A DNA stretch of 64,000 nucleotides from Dinghuibacter silviterrae (GTDB taxonomy: Bacteria; Bacteroidota; Bacteroidia; Chitinophagales; Chitinophagaceae). Location of the stretch: the NCBI RefSeq assembly GCF_004366355.1, contig NZ_SODV01000001.1:3348001-3412000 (forward strand), given 5' to 3'. The notes under the pieces were generated by a model, which saw nothing but the letters and a program-made list of their open reading frames with translations, had not been told where the DNA came from and ran no database searches. Below, one piece after another: positions 7,880-15,224 of the stretch (the stretch's first letter is position 1; each line of letters starts with the position of its first letter). A program made the translations under genes and the position numbers.

Positions 7880-9048
7880 GCGTCGGCGGGTTTTAAGGTG
7901 AGCGATGCCCGGATCTCCGCAGCTCCCCCACCGGGGAAAACCTTGTCTTTAAGCCGTATAAACCGCGACTCGAACGCCCAATAGCTCAGCTCCGCAAGCC
8001 CCCATACGATCAGCAAATACGGCACGAACAAGGCCATCAGCACCGGTATACCCGCCCCCCGGAAATAGGGTTCGAAGAAATACATCCACACCGCGAGGTT
8101 AAAGATATACATCCCATAAGATACCCGCCCGATGCGCACAAACCACCAGGACGACAACACGCGGTTCACCCGCTCCATAAACGCAGGCCGGTGGGCACTC
8201 ACGACGAGCAACAAGGAAGCCGCAAAAAGCAGGTCCAGGCAGGTATACCCCCAAATATGAAACCCGTTTCGGTCCGACATCTGCGGGTACCCCAGCTCGA
8301 ACACAAAGGCAAACACACGGGGACTATGCAGGTAGTTCCAGGCGCCGAAGCCAAAAGCAAGCAACAAAGCGCACAAAAACAGCAACAAAGGCCGGGTCAC
8401 TCGTTTATCAAGCCCCAACACCGGTATCAGCCCCCCCATAAAAAACGCATCCAGGTGACTGAGCGTATTCCGGTAGGTCGCGTCCCCCGCCGTCAGGTCC
8501 GACGCACCCCCGGCCAGGTAATACCGGCAAAGCGCCCACCGGATCACCGGCGCCAGGAAGACGATCACCACCATGAGACGGGCCGTAAACCGTGGCGGGC
8601 AAAGAAAGATGACAAAAGGGAAAAAGATATAAAACTGTTCCTCCACGCAAAGCGACCACAACTGCGTAAACAGGGGATTGTCCATCCAGAGGTGGAGGGA
8701 GCGTGTATAATTGAACGTATAGGTTAGTAAATACGGGATAAAACGCCTATAGTAGGGCGGGAAATGAAACACCACATACACGGCTCCCAGCGCCAGCAAA
8801 TACCCGAAATACAGCGGGAAGATGCGCAACGCGCGCCGCGTCCAGAACTTCTTGAACTTATACCCCAGGGTCGTGGCCGTGGCGCGTTCCTTCCAAAGGA
8901 TCCCGGTGATGAGAAACCCGCTCAGCACAAAGAAAAGCTGCACCCCCACCCAGCCATAGTTGCCCAGGCCCGCGTGAAAGACCACCACCAGGAGGATCGC
9001 GATCGCGCGGACGCCGTCCAGGCTTTTGATGTGACCGGGCTGGCTCAT
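7876..9048 (-). CDS. Acyltransferase-3 family protein, OafA/YrhL-like
   Basis: A 390-residue integral membrane acyltransferase. It shows the textbook start IKSLDGVRAIAILLVVVFHAG, then GVQLFFVLSGFLITGIL, RRALRIFPLYFGYL and LWSLCVEEQFYIFFPF, all hallmark OafA/YrhL motifs. The C-terminus is short and cytoplasmic, so it lacks the SGNH domain of some relatives. It overlaps the upstream gene by 4 bp and the downstream gene by 4 bp. Likely role: O-acetylation (or similar acylation) of the exported glycan. Confidence 0.92.
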   Translation of the reverse strand: MSQPGHIKSLDGVRAIAILLVVVFHAGLGNYGWVGVQLFFVLSGFLITGILWKERATATTLGYKFKKFWTRRALRIFPLYFGYLLALGAVYVVFHFPPYYRRFIPYLLTYTFNYTRSLHLWMDNPLFTQLWSLCVEEQFYIFFPFVIFLCPPRFTARLMVVIVFLAPVIRWALCRYYLAGGASDLTAGDATYRNTLSHLDAFFMGGLIPVLGLDKRVTRPLLLFLCALLLAFGFGAWNYLHSPRVFAFVFELGYPQMSDRNGFHIWGYTCLDLLFAASLLLVVSAHRPAFMERVNRVLSSWWFVRIGRVSYGMYIFNLAVWMYFFEPYFRGAGIPVLMALFVPYLLIVWGLAELSYWAFESRFIRLKDKVFPGGGAAEIRASLTLKPADA

Positions 9049-10670
9049 GGGTAGTACGTGGTTTTGACTTCAGAAGGCAGGTCCGGCCCAAAGGAATGCA
9101 GTTGTGCGCGAAGGCTGTCGGAGAACGTGGAATCGACGGCGTAAAAAGACACGGTACTGTCCCCGCATATAACGTTCTGCGGGATGGTCCAGGACCCCAC
9201 GCGTTTCCAGCGGGCGAGCAGGGCGGGGTCGAACCAGCTGTCGTAGACTACGGCGACGCGTACGCGCCGGACACGGCTAAGGCTGTCCAGGAAGGCCGGG
9301 GTCCAGTAGTGTCCCCTCTTGCTCCGGGCGACGTCGATGTTTCCCAGACCCCAGAGGTCCAGCGTATGGATGTCGCTCAGGAAGCTGATGGCGCCGATGT
9401 CGTTGGCGCCGACGGCCGCGTGGTCGTCCTGGCGTTGGAGAAAAAGCCCCATCTGGTATTGTTGTTCGAAGATATTGAGACAGGCCCGGGGCGCCTTTGA
9501 GAAAGCGGCACTGCTGCGCAGGAACAGCGGGAAAACGAGATAGAGCGAGAGAAAGACCACCGCCAGCCGGTTGAGCGCGGGCGCCTGGTTCCAGGCGGAA
9601 CGGCCGTATTTAAGAACGAGTATCCCGGTGATCATCGTCGCGTTGAGCACCAGGTACGCCTCATATCGGTAAAACCAGCCGGTGGCCGCCAGGCAAAGAT
9701 GCAGGAACGTACCGCCCAGGCACAACAGGAGGAAATAACCATACCGGGGCGTAGTCTTACACGCCTGCCGGAAAAGGAGGTAGACAAGCGGGAGGATAAA
9801 GAGCAGCCGCTGGGTGGCGATACCGGTGATGCCTTGTTTGGAGAGGGTCAGCTTGTCGACCAGGATCCCGTTGACAAACGACCCCGCGCCCTGTTCCGTC
9901 CCCGACTTGAGGAGGATGGAGTTGGGCAGGAAATAGCTGCCTTTGCTCATGGAATAGAGCCCGAAAAGCACGACCGGGAGCAGCCCGGAGAAACCCAGCG
10001 CCAGTGCGGGACCAAGACGGCGGCGGAACAACAGCACCAGGCCGGCGACGCCCAACAGGAAAAGACATTCATACCGAGTCGCCACCATCAGGAAGGCCCA
10101 GACAGGGAGAAAACGAGGCATGGGCGCCGCAGGCGCAGCAGGACCCGAAAAAGGAGCGGTCAGACTGCCCATCCAGCGGGCAAAGCTGTATACAAACAAG
10201 AAGGAGAACAGACACTGCAACACATGCTCCATCCCACTCACCACAAGAATGGGCAAAGGCGTCAGCACGATCACCGCCAGCAAAACCCATAAGGAAGCCA
10301 GCGCGCTCAGCCCTTCGCGGTGTAAGGCCACCTGGAGCACGCGCAACAACACCACGGCAAACACCAGGTTCACCAACAGGGGGATACAGATATGGATGGT
10401 AAAGGCCTTGAAAAGGCCCGCGAGGAGCAACGTGTACAGGGGGCTGGACGAAGCCGCGCCAAAGTCCTGGTGGTTGATCCCCCAGTTGTGGAAAAACGCC
10501 AGGTTGCGGGCCAGGGCCATGTGGATATACGTATCGTCCAGCGGGTAGCTCCAGTGGCCACCGGTATGGTGCCAGACGGTGAGCGTGATAAAACCCGTCA
10601 ACAGGCCCAGCACCCCCGTGCACAAGACCCAAACCCAGGCGGGGGCGGAAGAGGTACTTTTCAGATCCAT
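9045..10670 (-). CDS. GT-C-type (GT39-like) integral membrane protein
   Basis: A 541-residue protein. The first membrane helix is followed by YPLDDTYIHMALARNLAFF, the acidic DD motif in the first periplasmic loop that marks GT-C glycosyltransferases using polyprenyl-phosphate sugars. About ten further helices follow, then a soluble C-terminal domain (roughly residues 400-541) on the periplasmic side. By family it transfers a sugar from a lipid-linked donor to glycan outside the membrane. The spacing of 6 bp after the TolC-like gene and the 4-bp overlap with the next acyltransferase place it firmly in the polysaccharide operon. Confidence 0.75.
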   Translation of the reverse strand: MDLKSTSSAPAWVWVLCTGVLGLLTGFITLTVWHHTGGHWSYPLDDTYIHMALARNLAFFHNWGINHQDFGAASSSPLYTLLLAGLFKAFTIHICIPLLVNLVFAVVLLRVLQVALHREGLSALASLWVLLAVIVLTPLPILVVSGMEHVLQCLFSFLFVYSFARWMGSLTAPFSGPAAPAAPMPRFLPVWAFLMVATRYECLFLLGVAGLVLLFRRRLGPALALGFSGLLPVVLFGLYSMSKGSYFLPNSILLKSGTEQGAGSFVNGILVDKLTLSKQGITGIATQRLLFILPLVYLLFRQACKTTPRYGYFLLLCLGGTFLHLCLAATGWFYRYEAYLVLNATMITGILVLKYGRSAWNQAPALNRLAVVFLSLYLVFPLFLRSSAAFSKAPRACLNIFEQQYQMGLFLQRQDDHAAVGANDIGAISFLSDIHTLDLWGLGNIDVARSKRGHYWTPAFLDSLSRVRRVRVAVVYDSWFDPALLARWKRVGSWTIPQNVICGDSTVSFYAVDSTFSDSLRAQLHSFGPDLPSEVKTTYYP

Positions 10671-10676
10671 ACGAAA

Positions 10677-11396
10677 CTACGGTTGCACCAACGCCTCCTC
10701 CAGCGTCATGCCGAGCACGTGCTCAAGGTCGACCTTGACCTGGTCCGCCATGAGCTTATACTGGAGCTGTTGAAGGATCGCGCCGTTAAACGCCTTGGAA
10801 GCAGTGTTGTATCCATCGATGCTGGCCTTGCCATCCCGGAAGTTTTTCTCCGCCTGGAGGAAGGTGGCTTGTTCGTCGTTGACGATGATGTTCTGGACGT
10901 CCAGCATGTTCTGGTAGTTGAGGTAGGTGCGGTATTTGCTTTTGACATCGGCAACGATCGTCCTTTCGGCTTCGAGCCGGGCGTCTTTGGCGATGGCCTG
11001 GTTCTCGCGGGCGATCCGGATTTCACTCCCCCTGCTGAAAATATAGCCGATGGGAATGACGAGACCGAAAAAGTACTTCGGGTATACGTAGGTAGGCGCG
11101 GTGGCGGTACTCGAATAATGTTTGAAGTCAAGGTCGTTGTAGTTCAGGGACAGGCTGAGCAGGTTCAACCAGGAATTGCGCGCTTCGCTCAATTGGTGGT
11201 TGGCGGTGCGGACGGCGCGGTAGGTGGCGTCGTAAGAGGGACGCTGGAGCGCGATCCGGATCAGCTTTTGCTCGACACCCGTGGTGTCTATGCCGGCGAT
11301 CTTTTTGCCGCCGCTGTTTTGGGCGCGGGTGGTGATCGCTAGGGCCGAAAGGCAGAGGGCAAGCAATAGTGTTTGAACAAAAAAAGTCTTGCGCAT
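10677..11396 (-). CDS. TolC-family outer-membrane protein, short form
   Basis: A 239-residue protein with a signal peptide ending near TTRAQ. The rest is mostly long amphipathic helix interrupted by a short beta stretch (KYFFGLVIPIGYIFS), then a long alanine-rich heptad region. This is one half of the TolC/OEP fold; full-length TolC proteins carry two such repeats and are about 400-480 residues. It lies 10 bp after the Wzy-type gene, in the position where a Wza-type export protein would be expected. It may form or support the outer-membrane exit for the polymer, but that is inference. Confidence 0.75.
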   Translation of the reverse strand: MRKTFFVQTLLLALCLSALAITTRAQNSGGKKIAGIDTTGVEQKLIRIALQRPSYDATYRAVRTANHQLSEARNSWLNLLSLSLNYNDLDFKHYSSTATAPTYVYPKYFFGLVIPIGYIFSRGSEIRIARENQAIAKDARLEAERTIVADVKSKYRTYLNYQNMLDVQNIIVNDEQATFLQAEKNFRDGKASIDGYNTASKAFNGAILQQLQYKLMADQVKVDLEHVLGMTLEEALVQP

Positions 11397-11406
11397 TTTG
11401 AACAGT

Positions 11407-12855
11407 TTAAGAGGATGGTCTTGCGGGCTCCGTCAGCCTTACAAGGATCGCTATAAAGGGGTAATATATGACAATATCGGATAAGGAACCAAGGGCGATC
11501 TGGGTATAGCTGGCCACGTAATAACAGAAAAGGCAACACGTGATGGCGGCAGCCAGGTACTTTTCCCGGGGATCCGTCACCTGGAAGTACGCCCGGATTC
11601 CCGTTCTCATCACCAGGAAGTATAACCAGAAAATGAGGATCAGACCGATCCAGCCGGTCTCCAGGGCTTTGGTGAGGTAGTCGTTGTCGGTGGGGAACCC
11701 CGCCAGGTAGTGACCTGGATTATATTGCCGGCCGGCTTCACCGGTCGTGCACAAACCGCCGCCGATCGGGTGGCTCCAGATATAGGGTTGTATATAGTGC
11801 CGGTTGGTTTCCCGGACCAGGTAGCTTTGGTCCTGGGTCCCCTGAAAGGTGCTCCGGAAGCGGTTCAGGGTGGCGTTTGTATAAATGGGCACGTACAGTA
11901 CGAACAACATAAAAAAGACCGCAATACCGGCCAGGATCCTGGACCCCTTTTTGTCGATGGTCAGCAGGATATAAAGACCGAGACCCACCACCATGATAAA
12001 GTTGGCGGTCCTTGTCCCTGAATACAACATCCCCAGGAGCATCGGCAGAAGGCCCAAACGGGTGACCCAGGCCGCGCGCCCCTTTTCCGGAATCGATACG
12101 ATGAAATAAAACACCACCATCGCGGCCATCAATAAACCGAAAATCATCGGGCTGGAGAGCATCGAGAATTTCCGGAAATCGCCGTCGATAAAAATCAGGC
12201 CGAACCGGATGTCGTCCGACATCACCCAGTCGCGTTCGAAGCCGAAAAGACCGACCGCTTGCTGGACACAGGCGTACAACCCGAGGACCACGCAGCCCCA
12301 AAAGGTAAAGCGGATAAAACGCCAGATCTGCTGTTTGTCCTTGAAGACTTCGTACGCGATAAACAGGAGCATATACGTGCTCGTCATCTTACGGATACCG
12401 ACGAACCACCCGGATGTGGAACGGGCGTTGATGTTGAACGCCTCCAGGAGGCCAAAACCCAGGTAGACCAGGAAAAACACCACCACCGGCGAATGAACAA
12501 AGCTCCGGAAGGTCGGTCCAAGCGGTACCCGGCGGATCAGGTAACCTAATAAGGTGGCGTAGATCAAGACATCCGACACGACCCCCACGGGGAAAGCGTC
12601 GTGAGTAAGCCAGCGGGACAGGTGCGCCGCCGAAAACGAAAAGGCGAGGTTGATCATCAGGCTCGCTGCCGGGTCGATCATACAGATCCCCACCATGACC
12701 AGCCCGATGACGCCGGCGCCCAAGTAGATCCCCGCGAGGTCCAGGTAAAGGGTCGCGTAGCCCAGCCCGGCCGCCGCGACGGCAAGCAGCAGGCCCAACA
12801 GCACCAGGGACCATCCCTTTTTCTCACGCGACATCGATATTCTACCCGGCTGCAT
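11407..12855 (-). CDS. O-antigen ligase / Wzy-type polymerase
   Basis: A 482-residue protein with about twelve membrane helices and a large periplasmic loop late in the sequence containing HPIGGGLCTTGEAGRQ. This loop and the preceding LYSGTRTANFIM helix start are typical of the WaaL/Wzy superfamily. By family it polymerises or ligates lipid-linked repeat units on the periplasmic face. Translation can begin at 12855, directly after the TAA of the 29-residue membrane peptide, or at an internal Met at 12834. Its position between a Wzc-like gene and a TolC-like gene supports a Wzx/Wzy pathway role. Confidence 0.88.
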   Translation of the reverse strand: MQPGRISMSREKKGWSLVLLGLLLAVAAAGLGYATLYLDLAGIYLGAGVIGLVMVGICMIDPAASLMINLAFSFSAAHLSRWLTHDAFPVGVVSDVLIYATLLGYLIRRVPLGPTFRSFVHSPVVVFFLVYLGFGLLEAFNINARSTSGWFVGIRKMTSTYMLLFIAYEVFKDKQQIWRFIRFTFWGCVVLGLYACVQQAVGLFGFERDWVMSDDIRFGLIFIDGDFRKFSMLSSPMIFGLLMAAMVVFYFIVSIPEKGRAAWVTRLGLLPMLLGMLYSGTRTANFIMVVGLGLYILLTIDKKGSRILAGIAVFFMLFVLYVPIYTNATLNRFRSTFQGTQDQSYLVRETNRHYIQPYIWSHPIGGGLCTTGEAGRQYNPGHYLAGFPTDNDYLTKALETGWIGLILIFWLYFLVMRTGIRAYFQVTDPREKYLAAAITCCLFCYYVASYTQIALGSLSDIVIYYPFIAILVRLTEPARPSS

Positions 12856-12945
12856 TTAGAGGAAAACCACTTTGATGAAAAAGAAGATCATGATCGCGCC
12901 GACGGCGACCACCACTATTTTTTGATGAAGAGAAGGTTTAGACAT
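12856..12945 (-). CDS. 29-residue single-helix membrane peptide between Wzc-like and Wzy-like genes
   Basis: A short frame encoding a polar start (MSKPSLHQK) and one membrane helix (IVVVAVGAIMIFFFIKVVFL). Its ATG overlaps the Wzc stop (ATGTCTAA). Its TAA is followed immediately by the ATG of the polymerase gene. This packing, together with the clean helix, argues for a translated small protein and not chance. It might bridge or regulate the chain-length regulator and polymerase, or simply maintain translational coupling. No family is recognised. Confidence 0.6.
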   Translation of the reverse strand: MSKPSLHQKIVVVAVGAIMIFFFIKVVFL

Positions 12946-15151
12946 CATTGACATTTTCCAATTCCACCATGTTCAGGACCGCCCCGCAGAATTTACCGTT
13001 CAGGCTTTTGAAAAAGCCGATGGATTCTCGGTCGATCTGTTTGATGATGTGCTGGGCGGAGAAGATGGCGATGATGCCGTCCACGTGCTCGGCCAACTCC
13101 CGGCTGTCGGAAAAGTCGTTCAGGGGAGGACCTTCGAGGAAGACATAGTCGAACATCTTGGTCAGCGCGCCCAGGTGTTGCAGGAGGTTTTCACGGGGCA
13201 GTACCTCCGAGGGGGTATAGTCTCCGCCCTCGCACCCGATCGCGTAGACGCTTCCCGGGACCACGTCGGAGGCCGCGCCCTTGACCGTGTCGATCAGCGT
13301 ATCCTCGTTTTTATACCCGTCCAACCGCTCCAGGGAGGGTTTGGCGCCCAACTGCGTGGTCAGGTCATTGTTACAGAAGTTTGTATCGAGGATCAGGATG
13401 CGCTTTTTGCTGAGCGACATGCTATAGGACAAGGCCTGGATCAACGTGGTCTTACCCTGGCCCTTGCGGGTGCTGGTAAAGAGGAAGACCTTTTTGCCGC
13501 TGTGCTCGATCTCGAACCGGAGCTTCCGGAGCAACTCCCGGAAGACATTGTCCCGGCTTTTTTCGTGGTGGTCGGCGGCGGCGGCAGTGCCCGCGACCAG
13601 GTCGGAAAGGGTTTTGTTTTTAAGGTTCATGTAATTGATCATGGAGATCAGCCGCAACCCCACGGTCTTCTCAAAGATGACGGGGGTTTTAACGGAGGAA
13701 TCCATATAGACCAGGATCACGAACACCAGTATGGTCAGCATACAAGCACCAAACCCGGCTCCCGCGACGATCAGCAGGGTTTTGGAAGGCTCGGGCAGGA
13801 TGGCCGGCTGACCCAGGAGGACCTGTTTGAAATTGTTGACCGCGGAGGAGCCCTGGTCCATGGCATCGTTGTACCGGGACTTGGCATCCAGGTATTCCTT
13901 GTTGGCCAGTTCGGCTTCCTTCAGCAGGCTTTCCACTTCGGCGCTTTTGGAAGAGCTGGCGATCAGGCTCCGTTTGATAGAGTCGATCGTCTGTGTCTGG
14001 GAGTTGATGTTGGCGTTGGCGGCGTTCAGGTCCACTTGGAGCTCGCCTTTCTTATCCTCCAGGTCGGACTGGCTGGGACCCGTGGAGGCGATGACCTTGG
14101 CCGGGCCCTGGGCACTGGAGACCTTGTCGTTATACGCCTGCTTGGCCATATTGTATTTATCCAGCAGGTTTTGGTCCTTTTGCCCCGAGGCCAGGTAATC
14201 ATTATAGGCCTGGTCCCTTTGCTGGCGGAGCATCACGATCTCGTTGTTCAGCGACGGATCGTCTCCCGCCGAGGTGGGAGAGGCCCCGTTTTTCAGGTTG
14301 GCCAGGCGGTTGTTGACGCCCTGCAGTTGGTACTGGATTTGGGTTCTTTTATTCTTTTCATCCTCCAGGCTGGTTTGCAGGTCGCGGATGAGGTCGAATT
14401 TACTTTGGCTTTCGACACCGACGTCCACGAGCCCCGCCTTGCGGAGGGCGTCGTTCTTGGTGTCGAGGTCCGTCTTTTTCTTTTCCACGAGGCTCCTCAG
14501 GGTGTCGATAGACTCGGACGAGCGCTCGCTTTTGATGGTCTTGTAGTAACGGATAAATTCCTGGTACAACTGGTTGGTCACGAAAGCCGATAGCTCGGGA
14601 TTTTCTGCCTCGAAGTCGATCTCGATATAGTCGGTATGCTGGAGCCGGTAGATCGCCAGGTACCGGTTCAGGGATTTGTAATCGTATTTATACAGGTCCA
14701 GCAGTTCCAGGAGTTTTTTCTCGTCGGGTAAGTAGGACGTCAGCATGCCCATGGTCTCCCACTTGGTTTCCAGGACCTGGGTCGCCTTCTCCATATCCAC
14801 GCTCTTGACGAGGGGTTTCTGGAGGTCGCTTTCGCTTAAGCGGCGGAAAGGCCTCGGGCTCGTCAGGTCGTGCAACAGGAGTTTGTAGCCCAGCAGGCTG
14901 ACGACCATGGGAGAAGTGGCGGTGACGATCACGTTGTTGAACTTCGTGTCCGCTTCCAGGAAGTTATAGGAGTCCGGGTTGACCCTGACCTCGTCCGAGC
15001 TGGTAAAGCCCGTGGAGAACTGGGAGTAGGACCGGTACAGCTTCTTTTCGTCCTTGGCCACCAGGTAGGCGGCGATGGCGGCGATCAGGGTGGCGCTTAT
15101 GATGATCCATTTCCGTTTGAGCAGGACCCGCAGTAAATACGAAAAATCCAT
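12938..15151 (-). CDS. Wzc-like polysaccharide co-polymerase with P-loop ATPase domain
   Basis: A 737-residue protein. It has an N-terminal Wzz-type region with a first membrane helix near residues 15-35, a long periplasmic coiled-coil section, and a second membrane helix near 465-490. The C-terminal ATPase carries Walker A GQGKTT, an A' motif RILILDTNF and Walker B DYVFLEGPP. Wzc-type proteins set chain length and drive polymer export. The C-terminus ends ELENVNDV with no tyrosine cluster, so regulation by C-terminal autophosphorylation as in Wzc is not supported. I start at 15151 (MDFSYLLRV) because the GTG-initiated extension to 15187 runs into a hairpin. Confidence 0.9.
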   Translation of the reverse strand: MDFSYLLRVLLKRKWIIISATLIAAIAAYLVAKDEKKLYRSYSQFSTGFTSSDEVRVNPDSYNFLEADTKFNNVIVTATSPMVVSLLGYKLLLHDLTSPRPFRRLSESDLQKPLVKSVDMEKATQVLETKWETMGMLTSYLPDEKKLLELLDLYKYDYKSLNRYLAIYRLQHTDYIEIDFEAENPELSAFVTNQLYQEFIRYYKTIKSERSSESIDTLRSLVEKKKTDLDTKNDALRKAGLVDVGVESQSKFDLIRDLQTSLEDEKNKRTQIQYQLQGVNNRLANLKNGASPTSAGDDPSLNNEIVMLRQQRDQAYNDYLASGQKDQNLLDKYNMAKQAYNDKVSSAQGPAKVIASTGPSQSDLEDKKGELQVDLNAANANINSQTQTIDSIKRSLIASSSKSAEVESLLKEAELANKEYLDAKSRYNDAMDQGSSAVNNFKQVLLGQPAILPEPSKTLLIVAGAGFGACMLTILVFVILVYMDSSVKTPVIFEKTVGLRLISMINYMNLKNKTLSDLVAGTAAAADHHEKSRDNVFRELLRKLRFEIEHSGKKVFLFTSTRKGQGKTTLIQALSYSMSLSKKRILILDTNFCNNDLTTQLGAKPSLERLDGYKNEDTLIDTVKGAASDVVPGSVYAIGCEGGDYTPSEVLPRENLLQHLGALTKMFDYVFLEGPPLNDFSDSRELAEHVDGIIAIFSAQHIIKQIDRESIGFFKSLNGKFCGAVLNMVELENVNDV

Positions 15152-15171
15152 AGAATACACATTTAAAATGT

Positions 15172-15204
15172 GAACGCCGGTCTGCACAAGGCGGACCGGC
15201 GTTC
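15172..15204 (-). terminator. Hairpin between giant T9SS gene and Wzc-like gene
   Basis: GAACGCCGGTC and GACCGGCGTTC form an 11-bp perfect stem around an 11-nt loop. It follows the stop of the 2267-residue gene by about 20 bp and precedes the Wzc-like ATG by about 20 bp. No long T-run follows on the minus strand, so it may be a partial terminator or a processing/stability stem that lowers expression of the downstream operon. Confidence 0.5.
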
Positions 15205-15224
15205 GATCCAGGTGGGCGTGGGCC

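Noticed and set aside
13049-14593. 514-codon open frame on the plus strand opposite the Wzc-like gene
   Set aside because: Antisense frame produced by high GC third positions; no family motif, while the opposite strand encodes a clear Wzc-like protein.
15152-15187. GTG-initiated 12-residue extension of the Wzc-like protein
   Set aside because: The GTG lies inside an 11-bp hairpin, and the ATG at 15151 gives the normal short cytoplasmic start before the first membrane helix.
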